Assembly (NCBI GenBank): GCA_025738555.1
Contig: JAOVFP010000002.1
Location: 1,364,001 to 1,428,000 of the forward strand
Direction of reading: 5' to 3'
Origin: Cyathus striatus
Lineage: Eukaryota; Basidiomycota; Agaricomycetes; Agaricales; Nidulariaceae
DNA length: 64,000 nucleotides
The notes under the pieces were generated by a model. That model worked only from the letters and a program-made list of their open reading frames with translations, searched no databases and was not told the DNA's origin. This document shows positions 11,565 through 23,154 of this stretch, one piece after another (the first letter of the stretch is position 1; each line of letters begins with the position of its first letter). Both the position numbers and the translations under genes were made by a program.

Positions 11565-14176
11565 TGTCGGAAAAATCGAAATTGGCATATCTGTTCAGAT
11601 AAGGTCATATCAGGCCATATCAGTCCATCAGCTGTTTGGGGGGGGGGTTACATGCTTTTAGAAATCACCCAAAAAATACTATACAAAGTATCAGTTGAAT
11701 ATAAGTTTGATCATCATGCAAAGCATTACCAGCAGTGTAAAAGCAAGATAGCTGTGAAAATAATTATATGAGTTTAGAAATCACCCAAAAAATACTATAT
11801 GAAGTATCAGTTGAATATAAGTTTGATCATCATGCTAAGCATTACCAACAGTGTAAAAGCAAGATAGCCACGAAAATAATTATATGGGTTTAGAAATCAC
11901 CCAAAAAATACTTTCAGACTTAAAATGTATGATACAGGTGATCACATCCTTACTCCGCTGATAAGTAATTACATCCTGGGCAAGTTGTTCTAAGGCTTAA
12001 TACTGATTGTTTCTAATCACATGCATAAAATATGTTGATGATTAACTTGTTATGATGGCGGACAACAGAATTTACAATTCAACAATTTATTGTCGCAAAA
12101 AGCACTCCACTACGTTACCCAAATGGTAGTACTACCACCTACTAAGAATAATGTAGCTACTAATGCATCCCACAAGTGTAATACTGTGCTATGAAAAGGG
12201 TTAGAGATGTAGGTAAGTAGCATGAAGAAAGACTTCAAGTAGGCAAGCAAAGCACTGAACATACCACAAATCTACCATTCGTTTAAGCTCAGGGGTCGCG
12301 TTCAGACTTGGTCCAGTGGGGTAGTGAGTGTATCATACATCCAAGGAATTGCGGGCCTTTTATGCAATTGTGGTCAGTGGCACTGTGGAGACACTGATGC
12401 AATACTGACGTCGTAAACTCCAAACCTTGGAGTCGAGCCGGCCCAAGTGCTAAAGCTCTATAGGCATTCGTCACATGCAGTACTTCGCAAAAAATGGACT
12501 AGTTCAACAATCCTAGAATAGAGTAGTTAGTAAGGTAAAGGGTAACGAAGACTTAGCTAGATTGAATTGGTGCTCTGATGTTGACACTTCCTATAGACCT
12601 TATAGCTTAGAGGACTCAATAGGACATGCCAAGTAAAGTCAAAAAGGGAGGTGAGATTCCTCTCGAGTCCTAACTCGAGGTATATACATGAGCAGCAATC
12701 GAAAGGGAATAGTGCACACGTGCTCTGACGTCACCAGAGCCCAGGGAATCAGTAAAGTAAAAGAAATTACATGAAATTGAAGGCAGAGAAAGAAATATAA
12801 CAACGGAAAGAGAAATGGTAAGGTAACAGATGTATAGTAATGAAAGAGAGACCGTGTTTAAATCACAACAAATGAACAAAACAGTCTACCACTCCCAGTA
12901 CTCATCGAACTAATGCACAATGACGGCGACTCTCTCTTGACGTTACCACTGAACGCACGACATTGGAGATGACAGTAGGCTACTCTCCCCAAAGTAGTGG
13001 TGCAGTGGACTAGGCTGCACGCTCGACAATGTGTGGTTGGTGGCAGGGTGCTCGGTCATCAGACAGCGGCAGTCAGAACATCAGAAATGGAAGAGAGAGA
13101 ATCAAAGTCTAGACAGTATCGTATCGGAAAAACAAGGGTGACGATAAAGGATAAGGAAAAGAAAAAAAAGAGTGATTGAGAATAAATTGAAATGAATATG
13201 AACGGAATATAATTATCCCCATGCCTCGACCCAACTCCCTGTCCTTCCACCAATTGGAGCATAGCACGACGACGGTAAAAACCCAGTCACCGTGTCTCTG
13301 CAGTGGAATCACCGGTCTTGAGGACGAGACGATAAGCTTGAAGATGAAAGAGGGGTCTTGAAAGGGTGTAAAACCCTAAGCCCTAGCGTCTTGAGCAGTC
13401 CGAGAGGCGCATTTTGCCAAGAAGATCTGGACGTCATCTTGCACAGTCTTGAGGCCTAGATAGCAAGAGGATAGAGGAAAAGGAAAGCAGTGAGTAAAGC
13501 AGAGGATAACCGAGACGCGTTGAGAGCATTAGCGAGACGCGACAGCGTACAGGCGGAGTCACGTGGTGTTTGGCATCGGCTTCCCAATGTTTGGTTAAGC
13601 CGCGCCGCATCTCTAAGTCCACATATGAAGAAAAACAGGAAGGAATAGTAAAAGTGTGCTTGCGCAACACTTCGTGAGGTCAAAGTAAGCTAATAAAATG
13701 AATAAAATAAGTATTAGTGTAAGTAGAAGTATTGAATAGTAAATAAAAGACAAAATAAATGAGATAGATCGAAATATAAGTAATACACTGGGTTATAGTA
13801 GTATATGTACTATAATGACATACAAGACCCTGATATGTTCACTGAGGGTTTCCACACATTGTTCAGACCTGATCAGCACCCTGATCAGAACCCCTGCGCA
13901 GGCTTACCAGAAGTTATAACAGCATATATGGTTATTGGCGAAGAGTTATAAGGGATTATAAGAGGTTATATTGTTATCCGCAGAGTTACCAGATGTTATA
14001 AGGTGTGATAAGTAATGATAGGTAGCAACACCATGAATTATAAGCATTGATATTTTGTACAAGTACATATACTCATTGACAAGCATGCTGATAAGGATAC
14101 CTGTGGAATATTATAAGGAGTTATAACCCCATCAGAAGCACAAGCACCATATCAGCTGGTTTCGATTTTTCTGACA
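11565..14176. mobile_element. TIR element of 2.6 kb inserted at TA
   Basis: The ends TGTCGGAAAAATCGAAA and TTTCGATTTTTCTGACA form a 17-bp TIR with one mismatch. TA flanks both sides (11563-11564 and 14177-14178), and block B at 48408-48416 shows the uninterrupted TTTTATGCTACTT. TA duplication fits Tc1/mariner-like insertion. The right third is dense in GTTATAA and GATAAGG words, like subterminal binding arrays. No transposase was recognised, so it is probably non-autonomous. The middle (12240-13680) is less AT-rich and of unknown origin. Confidence 0.8.
11657..11930 (+). repeat. 116-bp tandem repeat inside the TA element
   Basis: TTTAGAAATCACCCAAAAAA starts at 11657, 11773 and 11889, giving two full units and a partial third. 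The units differ by a few substitutions. No frame runs through. Confidence 0.85.
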
Positions 14177-14479
14177 TATGCTACTTTGGGGACAACTCAA
14201 GGCCTTTTGGACCTGCGCAGCGTATAGTCTCAGTTCCAGTTAATGTTCACTGATAGACTACTGTATAGATGCCTTCATCCAGTAAGTTATGTGATATATA
14301 TATCCAGGCTATGATATTTATATGTATGTTGCCGTAAAGACCAATTCGAGGTCCTGAGGTACAACCCATAGCCCTGGGCGCTCTTCGGGTTGCTCTCATC
14401 CTTTCGACTTCCATTCATTCTTGTATTGCTATATGCATCTAATACACGTGAATATTGGCAGAAATATTAGCTTGTGAAG

Positions 14480-14960
14480 ATGTTCGATGCAGCTAAGAAC
14501 TTCGTGATACAGAATGGAGTGTTCATAGATGTCAGTGGTAATGCTAAATTCTGTACGTTCATATTCATGCATTTTCTTGTTAAATCGTTGACATGAACCG
14601 TGCACTACTGTATTTGTTCTAGATGCAAAGAAGTTTTTTCGGGGGTCCACACTGCAAAGTACTTCCAATGAATATCATACAGATATTTCTCAACCTATGT
14701 CGAATGCAAGTTGCATTTCACTCATTAATGACTACACTTATTCTGAGGCTCTCATGAAGTATCGACAATTTCGAACGGGGGATATTAATATACTCAACAG
14801 GATCGACAAGTGCGTACAAGCGGAAAGTATCTACAGCGACTTTGTAGTTGAGGTTTCAGGGGAAAACAAGAGGAAAGTGGCACGAGTCTATCATGGGCGG
14901 CGTAGATATACCGTGAGTCAATAAAATGCCATCTATCATTACAAGTCGGGATACTGAAAA
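14480..14960 (+). pseudogene. G1: 5' fragment of the kinase-like family gene
   Basis: The fragment matches the first three exons of G5 almost exactly: exon 1 from ATG at 14480, then exon 2 opening GATGCAAAGAAG-like after an intron ending TTCTAG, then exon 3 with the family core IYSDFVVEVSGENKRKVAR. Homology to G5 stops at about 14959, inside the intron after exon 3. Unrelated sequence follows, so everything from the helix-like LSKMW exon onward is missing. This is the right edge of block A. It could at best encode a truncated N-terminal peptide. Confidence 0.88.
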
Positions 14961-16021
14961 TTTATCAGACAGGGAAGAGACTCTTTTCTCTGATTGGTTG
15001 CGGGGAGCGTTCCATTGACCTCTGCCGTTCAAACATTCATGAAAACTTTTTCACAGAGTTACAACATCAATGCATCATATTTCTCAAATGCTTACTCTCT
15101 CCAATGGACTAGAGATAATCAACAAGCATACGATGAACCGGGATGGTTCTTGGAGGAGGACTCGAGGAACATTGGAAGTCCTTTAGATCGCCTCAGTGAC
15201 GTATCTCTCCATCCATCTCTAGGCTTTCTTATACTAATACTAACCGCACACTCTACTAGTCTCAGTGCTGCCTCAAGAATACTTCTTTCCAGTGCGTTAT
15301 TGAACCATCTCGTCTCTAAGTCGGCACACTGACACTCTCACTTTGCCAGCCCTACGCTATACCTCAGCCTGCAGCCTCCTCCGAGTGTCTCCCACAAAAC
15401 CCCCATATATGCCATGCCACACCGCCCCCCCCTCCCCGCTTATGGGGAGAACGCCGTTACATCGATACAAAACATCTTCTTCGCCGTCCTGGTGACCCTC
15501 CACATTCCGGTCTTCCACACAGAAACATAACACTATTAACTTCCTTATCGAGATCCAAGCCTCTCTGATATTCGCTGGCGCTCATGTCAAAACCGTCTTA
15601 GATCATCTAGAACCACGATCCCGTTCTAATGGATGGTTGTCTGCCTTCGACATGGTTCTAGCGCAGCGGCTTAGTGTCGCCTACCTTACGTTCTCATCGT
15701 ATCTTGCTCTGATAGTTTCAACAAGCCATTTTGCCAGTTAATATTGACCAATATATAGTAAAAGGCGTGTTTCACCGGGAAGGCAGTGAGAACAGGCTAT
15801 GCACCTGTCAATCAGGATATTTATGAACACGATTTTGCTTATAATAGTTGGTGCTGTGAAACATATAGACCACAGAGTTTCATCAAGTACTGCATTCAAC
15901 AGTACGAGCACCCACTTCCTCGCCCACCTTCTTTCTTGCTTTCATCTTGTCGGACCCTACTACTTTACATTTTACTCTGTGTTTCTCTACACCTGAACAT
16001 TTGAAATTGAATTTCACGGAG
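14961..16021. other. Unassigned stretch between G1 and G2
   Basis: A frame at about 14994-15332 lacks an ATG start and family support; it reads somewhat protein-like only in its first 65 codons. Sequence at 15400-15660 is distantly related to dispersed repeat R1 (compare 35770-36110; for example a CATGTCAAAACCGTCTTAGA-like part). 15786-16021 is the region upstream of G2, with an in-frame opening from about 15886 to the G2 ATG but no earlier ATG in that frame. Confidence 0.4.
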
Positions 16022-18682
16022 ATGTTTGATAGAGCTAAGAGCTTCGTGATACAAAACAGTGCATTTGTTGATAATCTTTGTATGCTACCTTCTTTATGTA
16101 TTTATATAGAAATATGATACACACTACATTTATTCTAGATGTAAAAAAGGTGTACCGAAGGTCTGCGCATAGTACCTCGAACAACTTTCATCAGGGGGGC
16201 TCACAGCTTATGTTGAACCGTGACGTAAATGTTGTTTTACTTATTATATATTACCAACATGCTCATCTCCCACAAAAGTATCAACAAATTCGGAAGGGAG
16301 ATATTAACATTATTGAGTGCATAGATGGGCCTGTAATGGCGGGATGTGTCTATAAAGACTTTGTTGTTGAGGTTTCAGGGGAAAATAAAAGGAAAGTCGC
16401 ACGAATCTATCATGGATGGCGCGGGCGTGCGGTGCGATAATATAATACCTTTTAATTTCACGTTACGATACTTATATGATATCGAAGCAATTGAAGAAGG
16501 AATTAGAGATGTTATCCAAAATGTGGTGAGCAAATGTCAGTCAAGCTTCTCAAAACTCGATGATTGACATAAAGCATGTGAGGCCACATCCCAGTATTCC
16601 ACAAATATTTGGTATATATAAATCAAACAACACTGCTGGCCTGATATTTCATGATGATGGTATCAATATCACGATGTTATATGCATGCCAAACCTCCAAC
16701 TGTAATGTTCTAGGAACACGTCGAAGATGTTGGGAATATATGCAGACTCTGAGACCCTTGCAACGTGCTGCGTTCTTTATTAGATATGTGAGTGTGCATT
16801 TAAAAGCTTAAAAAACCTCTAAGAAGGTTTACTCTGAATTAGCTCTCGGATTACATTGTAGGTTATGTTCTTCAATCAAGGAATTTTGTTTCACACCATT
16901 TTAGAACACTTTGAAATATTGTGACCTGTTCATCAACTCAATCTCTGATTTTTATAAACCTGAAGCTCTTAAATCTGCAAGCTTATACGACCATCTAATT
17001 TATGGCTTCGAAGGAAGTGCTGGTGCAATCGATTTCTACGTTGATCCGTCGGGTAGACTTAATGGTATATTATCAGTAAGTGGTTTTGGTGGATTATAAC
17101 AGTATAATTTTCTTATTTCATTTCAGATATATATCCATGATTATCGCCAAGATGACTACAATCATTATCAAGAGATGAAATACAATGTGATGAATACTCA
17201 GAGACCTCTAGGAAATCTACCTAAAAGTGACTTCGAACTGATTCACAAGATTCTTAGTTATGATGGTATCATCTCCAAACCACACGCTAGCATAGCACAA
17301 CAGATATCCACATGTCATGGAGTATTCCTTTCAGTGATGAAGCGTCAGTGCGCTATAAGGACCAGCAAGAAAACAGAGTGCATTCTTGGGCGTCCTGTTA
17401 TAGTTTGGTCTGGTTCATGGGAAAGTTCTACTCAAATATTATATATATCTGGCTATTTCGAGAGCATTCAACGAAATTTTGACAGCTACTCATGGTACTG
17501 TGACTCAGATTTATTTTACCAGGAGCCACTGCATGTAGGTCAATATACATAGTAAGGACACTATTAGTATGTTGATTCACATAATAACTGAATATCTTCT
17601 AGTTTCAAGTTAAAAACTGATGCTATAACCGCAGCAGCCTTCAGAAATAAAGATTACCGGAATTTATCATTATGGGCAAATTACCATATCTCCTATAAAA
17701 CTTCTCAAAATTGGCTTTATCAAGCACCGCAAATACTTACAAGTTATGCAATAATCCATGATAATCAAGCTATTAACTACTTGGGTATAGGTAATAAAAT
17801 TTTCAAATATAACATTAATCACTGAACCTACAAGCTATTTTTCATAGTATCTGGTGTTAGAATTCATATCGATATCCCCATATTTTTATCCAACGTCATC
17901 CACTATGTGGAAAGCAACAAGGACACAGAAATTTATTTGTTTATTTCTGACCCAGGAATTGACCCAGTGTGTGGAAGGGTTTTAGAACCACGTACTTTTT
18001 GGTCATTGGACAAGTCAAGAGCCAAGCCGCTTGCAGAATTTTCTGCCGCTGTGAAAGGGCTCTTTAGTCCAAATGTGACCACCATGTACCCAGTGATATA
18101 CTACTGGAGCAAGTTTTACTATGAAGGTCTCTATGATCTTCACAAAATGTGTGGGATAACGACATCTGATGTTTCACGATTCGTTGAACCTCATACATTT
18201 AAACTTAATAAACAAGGTATTTAAGACAATTGTTTCTTCAGAATTAGATTGAATTTTAATAATAATATATAGAGCAACAAAGCAAATCATCTTCATACAT
18301 AGAGGATATAAGCATCAACTACTATAAAACACAGCATGAGCTTGCAAAACAAGGAGAAATGATACCTAGCCCTCATTGGGATAGACGAACGAGTTATGTT
18401 TCAGAAAGAATTTTAACATATATATGGGAGAAGGAAAGATATAATCCTTTGGTGATATCGCCAAACATTTCTCTTTTATCCTGGATTGGAATTACAACCC
18501 TAGAAGACTGTATCACATTGATGGGGACTGTATTTGAAACGATAGATCTTCAAAACAAACGAAGAAAGCAGCATGCCGAACGCCTTCAACCCCAACTTTC
18601 GCATGGAGCCAATGAAGAAGACTGGGAGAATATTGCACATGTGGAAGTAGATGGTTATGACTCAGATATGGGAACTTTATAG
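16022..18682 (+). CDS. G2: intact kinase-like (N-lobe) Agaricomycete family protein
   Basis: The gene has ten exons: 16022-16079, 16139-16224, 16279-16431, 16488-16525, 16583-16787, 16905-17075, 17127-17551, 17603-17790, 17848-18216 and 18273-18682. They sum to 2103 nt (700 residues plus stop) and all phases agree with the paralogues. The N-terminal third resembles a degenerate protein-kinase N-lobe: KVARIYHG as a beta-3-like strand, LKKELEMLSKMWPHPSIPQ as an alpha-C-like helix and GLIFHDDG as a hinge-like part. No catalytic HRD or DFG loop is visible, so kinase activity is not expected. The C-terminal part has FWSLDKS and LSWIGITTLEDC blocks and an acidic tail. Introns are 51-117 nt with GT-AG ends; the third donor, GTGCGA, is weak. 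The molecular function of the family is unknown to me. Confidence 0.88.
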
Positions 18683-21600
18683 GAGGTGTAGGAGTGGTCT
18701 GCTGTACCATTGGCCTGGGAGTAGTACTAATTTTATGTAAATTGGATACATTTCTGGTAGTACTATCACTCCAGGTCTTCCGTTGAAAATTCACAAGCAC
18801 ATTATATCTATTATAAAAACAATCCCAGTAACAGAATGTGCCGAATATCAACAGAAAGTATGTGATGATCAGTCGAAATTCAATATTGAACACACTTGAC
18901 GCATACAGCACTAGTAGCACATCACCTTGCTACAGTGTACACGTCACAAGCTCCTATGCAAAAAGATTCGTTGATAAATGTTAAGGAGGATACATAAAAG
19001 TTTACAATAGAGATGTGTTCGAAATATAGTAAATGTTACAGTAAGAGAAAGATGACCTACTCCTTGGCTTGCGCGATGCACAGTGCATTGTGGATGACTG
19101 ACTTGACCTGGCCGCCCCGGCCCTCTTGATATCACCGAGATCAGTGACCCGGTCTTCAAACTGTGGTCCAGGTAAATGCTGATCCCTAGTTCTTGTTGGT
19201 TTATGCACCTCATAGCGTCGTGCTACACTTCGCTAGAGTATCCATCTACCTGTATGGATGTCGATGTACTACCAATGTGGTATGTTTCTATGTGCGGAAT
19301 CCTTCGGCCTAGGCTCTATTAACAAGGATAGTTGTTCGCATCACTCCAGTGACTCACTCACATTGTACGCCTCCTATAAACCGTTAAGATCTAATCCTTT
19401 GGGTACAGTAGGAACTGATAAATGCGGCGGACTTGTATAAGTAGTTCGATAAGGTTAACACAGTAGTATGTACTGACACAATTCCTCGGATCGTAAGGTT
19501 GAAGAGAAGCACTCTACAAAACACACGAAGTGCCCTTAACAACGCTGAGTAACTGCAACCTCATGTGTTAGAGGCTCCGACAGCATTATGTGGTCTCTGC
19601 CAGACGCAGTGTCGCCCAATACATATCCCCCTCACGCATGTCGGCTCTAATAACCTTGCTACGCTCTCGCATAACTCTTTGGTCACCACCTGTCGATCTC
19701 ATAGTGTCATACTTCCACCCTTGCACTCCTTCAACACCTGCAGCCGCATTCTGTCAACCTGGGTATCAGTGCCATCCACAGCCTGAGCAACAGCATAGCG
19801 AAAAACTCCCCAGACAAACTGACCCACCCCCCTCTCCCATGCCAGGCACTTACTCGGTACCTCCCTTCGCACATGAGGGAATGGGTGGAGCGTGAAAGGA
19901 ACGTACCCGCTCTGTGCACCGATTTCACCGATTTTCCACTTCTTCAGCAAGTTCTTGGAGATAGAAGGAGGGGTGCAAACGCCAGTTGAATAAGGCTTGG
20001 AGCGTAGATCTGAAACATTGCTATGCTTTGGAGAAGGAGAATAGGTGGACTAGGATGCTTCTCCAGCTGCTGGCAGAGGACGAGGAAGGGGCGAAGAGAA
20101 TGTGTGGGACTCCATGGGAGCGGTCGAGGATGTCCCGGTAAGTTTCGTCGATTATCAACGGGAGATTGTGGGACTGGGCGAGGGAGTGGAAGTATGTGAG
20201 GAGGATGGGTGGATATATCTTTCCTGTCTAATAAAGGACGTTAGAAGTGGGGAGAGAAGTGGGGAGAGGAACATACAGGGTAGTGTAGGGCGTAACAAGC
20301 GCGGCGGTGCGTGTCGCGGCGCGATTAGCTCCTTGCATTTCCAGACCGATGGGAAAAATCAATCTACTTAGTTGGAGAGTGGGGACTGGAGCAGGTGTTA
20401 TTCCAAGGATATGTCACGAAAACTAACTTTTAATTGCAAAGCATTGAAGCGCATTATAACTCCTTAATGCGCGGCCTACTTTACAAGGCATATAATCGAG
20501 GACGAAAGCCTTCACAGCATTATAAAACTTGGCTGAAAGTGTTACAATATACCCCGAGGTTCACGTGTAATATTAAGATGAAGTAGATAACCACGCAATT
20601 GATTTTAAGCTAGCATCCCATTTTGGTAAAAAAAAAAACGACGACATTTTTTGCCTAATTGAGTATGCAAAGAATAGCTATGTTTATAAACTACACCTCC
20701 AGAAAAGTAAAGCAACATTTCCATTCTAGTACACATGCTTTGTATGTTGTCTACCCATGAGTAATACTACATACCGTGTCACATAGACACCACTAGCCAG
20801 CTATCCACTGTTAACATAACATAGATAAGATAACATCACTTACCAGTAGTTTACTTACCTCTGGGGTTATCCACTTACAACTTAAAGCTACTTAGTTCTT
20901 AAGTTATGCGATAGCCAGCAAGAGTGTCATCCTTTTATGCATTTTGAACAGGTGGTTAGTCAGCATCCACCGGATCTTGTTCCGTAGTCTGGACAAAGAC
21001 ACTTGCAAGACCCGGACCCAAGCGCAGCCTCTTCGAGAAAGGTCTGGATTCTTTACACTCTTAGCCTATAGGTCTTTCTCCTTCAAGTCATGTCACAAAT
21101 CTTGAAATGACGATCTCGACACTTCTCACATTTATTTTAATTCATCTCGTGTGACTGGTGACCTGACAGATAACAAATATGATGAGGGTTAATACGTGAT
21201 ACATATTATTACCATACACTATAATCTAGACATAATCTTAAGAATACATTATGATTGGTTGTATCGAGTCACAGGATTAGTACGATGAGACATGCTTTAC
21301 ATTGCCATATAGTAGCATTTCAATACCTGAGCAGACACTTTTCAAGTGTTTTGCAACGATGTTTAAGGCTAAATATATTGCAATGTGGTTTCGACTTTCG
21401 TGACATATTTGACGTCATACATGGATGGCATACGAACACATTTCTTGGGAGAATGAGGCAGCTTACTAATGGTTGAAGTACTTGCAACATTATCAGTACA
21501 ACATACATACTTGAAAGCAAGAAACGAAATACCAAGGTACTGCACATAACACACGGCATAAAAGCAAGGTTACACTCCACCGTGAGTGCAACATCGCCCG

Positions 21601-21960
21601 CAACCATACCTACCCCTCGTCCGTACCTCCTATACACACCCATACATGTTCATCTCCTTCACCAACGCAGTGTGAAGTGAAGGCTCCCCATCCAACCTTA
21701 CATATCTGAAACTTTGAGGAGACGAAACGGTTTTCCCCAAGGTAGGTTGAACTGAGGTAAGAATAGGAACTAGGGACACCTTGTGACTTAAGACATGTCT
21801 AGCAGTGCTCCGGTGGGTGTGGGCGACTAGGCTGTTGCCCATTGGTAAGCTGTTGGTACAATGACATAAAATAAGTTCAATGCTTAGTGTTAGATGGCGA
21901 TGGTAGACTTACAGAGATGTAATTGTGGATACGTTGTTAGAAGAGCGGTAGGCTACTTGT
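18683..21960. other. Intergenic region, no supported gene
   Basis: No gene model with splice support was found. 19569-19690 is a fragment of the tandem repeat also found at 10826 and 47684. 19990-20370 resembles 26186-26330 (shared GATTAGCTC-TTGCA and ACCGATG parts) and is probably a decayed repeat. 20380-21250 is AT-rich and featureless by eye, with a run of A at 20628. Several short minus-strand frames around 19700-19950 have no support. Confidence 0.45.
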
Positions 21961-23133
21961 TTGACTGGGGTGTTTAGAATCAGATTACACATGTTGACCT
22001 TACATACGAAGCTAAGATATATCATTCACCAGGGAGGGTACCACGACACTATGCACCATGAGAGGTACGTAGCCACAAAGTGGCAAGAAAGAGGGCGTAT
22101 AGAGGATGTCGAAGTCTCTGTGTTGCAAGCATGACATGAACTCGACGATGGATGTTGTATACTTGTAGTAGGAATAGTAAACTAAGTACATCCACCATAA
22201 TGTCGTTCGACCGCAAGAGATTGCGTACCACGACACCTAGCTAAATAGCCGCTAGAAAGTAGATAATACAAATGTTAGCTTTTAACGCCATAGAGGAACA
22301 ATAACCCACGTACCATCTTCCACTGAGGGTGTCCGACGTTTCCCTGCAAGCGCATACATACCCTTCCTTACATCGCCACCCGCAATGACCTCCCATCGCC
22401 GTCCCGCCCCCAGAAAGAAAAGGGCTGCATCCCAGGAACTAGACGACAACAACATGGTCATGCAAGTCGTCGTGAGGCTATCACTGAGCAGGAAGGGCGC
22501 GATACCGCATATCCCTTCACGTTCTCCCACTCCCTCCGACCTGCTCGAATCGTCAACACAATTTCATCTCACACGCTCATACTCTAATAGTAAGCGTCGT
22601 GGACTCGGCGAGTAGTCTGTGTTCCCTTATCTTCCCCCGAACTCCGGCAGCTGCACCCCAAAGTACTAAACTGAGCGCTAATGCTGAACCAAAGCTTCGC
22701 TGAGCAAGTGTCCTTCAGTTCGTTTGCAGTGGTAAGAAAACATAATGTGCACTCTAAACACAATACTATGCAGCAAGTTAAGAGCAAAAGCTGTCCGTCG
22801 TGTAGAGTCCTTGGTTCTGAATGATATGGGGTTGCTTCAAGGAGAGTGACAAAGGATCGTTTGAGCGTCTATGAGCCACCAGATGAGTGCAGCGTGGCCA
22901 ATACGCCAACTAGAACGAGGCTGTGTTGTTGGTGCTGCCTTCCAGTATGCAAGAAGAGTGCAGTGCCAAGGATGATTAATGAGGAGATGATGAAGATGGT
23001 TTGTATGGGTGTAACTGTGAACGTGCTTTCATCGTATGAGAAAAGGGGAACGTGGTATCAGGCAGTGCAAGCGGGTGTTAAGAGCAAGGGAGGCGAGCTT
23101 GGGATGCACGGAGGACTGGCGATGTGAGCGGTT
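21960..23133 (+). repeat. Dispersed repeat R1, plus-strand copy (left part)
   Basis: The copy is collinear with 44750-46100 in block B, sharing for example GTCGTTCGACCGCAAGAG, GAGGAACAATAACCCAC and a CGTCCCGCCCCCAGAAAGAA-like part. It continues after the 23155-25958 insertion at 25959 (GGACGTACTCGAGGCGATCT). Other copies are 35450-37430 (minus) and about 59740-61180 (minus). It includes decayed frames that keep an ELDDNNMVMQVV-like string. The class of element is unknown. Confidence 0.7.
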
Positions 23134-23154
23134 ATTAGAAGAAAGGATATATAC

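Larger units (their letters stand above)
3738..14960. repeat. Segmental duplication block A (partner 44355-49192)
   Basis: Collinear segments match block B: 3738-4460 with 44355-44935, 4463-5641 with 45803-46950, 6958-7108 with 46953-47100, 10248-11564 with 47100-48411 and 14177-14959 with 48412-49192. A is longer because three elements (5646-6953, 7109-10231, 11565-14176) are inserted where B is uninterrupted. A in turn lacks about 870 bp present in B at 44936-45803. Most differences are CG in B against TG or CA in A. The block ends inside gene copy G1. Confidence 0.92.

Noticed and set aside
14994..15332. A 112-codon frame after the G1 break
   Set aside because: It has no ATG start and no second copy. 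The first part may be an exon of an unknown gene, but nothing confirms it.
16022..18682. Active protein kinase
   Set aside because: Only an N-lobe-like stretch is visible; no HRD or DFG catalytic motif was found in G2 or in its intact paralogue G5.
19699..19950. Minus-strand 83-codon frame with a plausible-looking amino-acid mix
   Set aside because: It overlaps a repeat fragment, has competing frames on both strands, and no homologue is seen in the other repeat copies.
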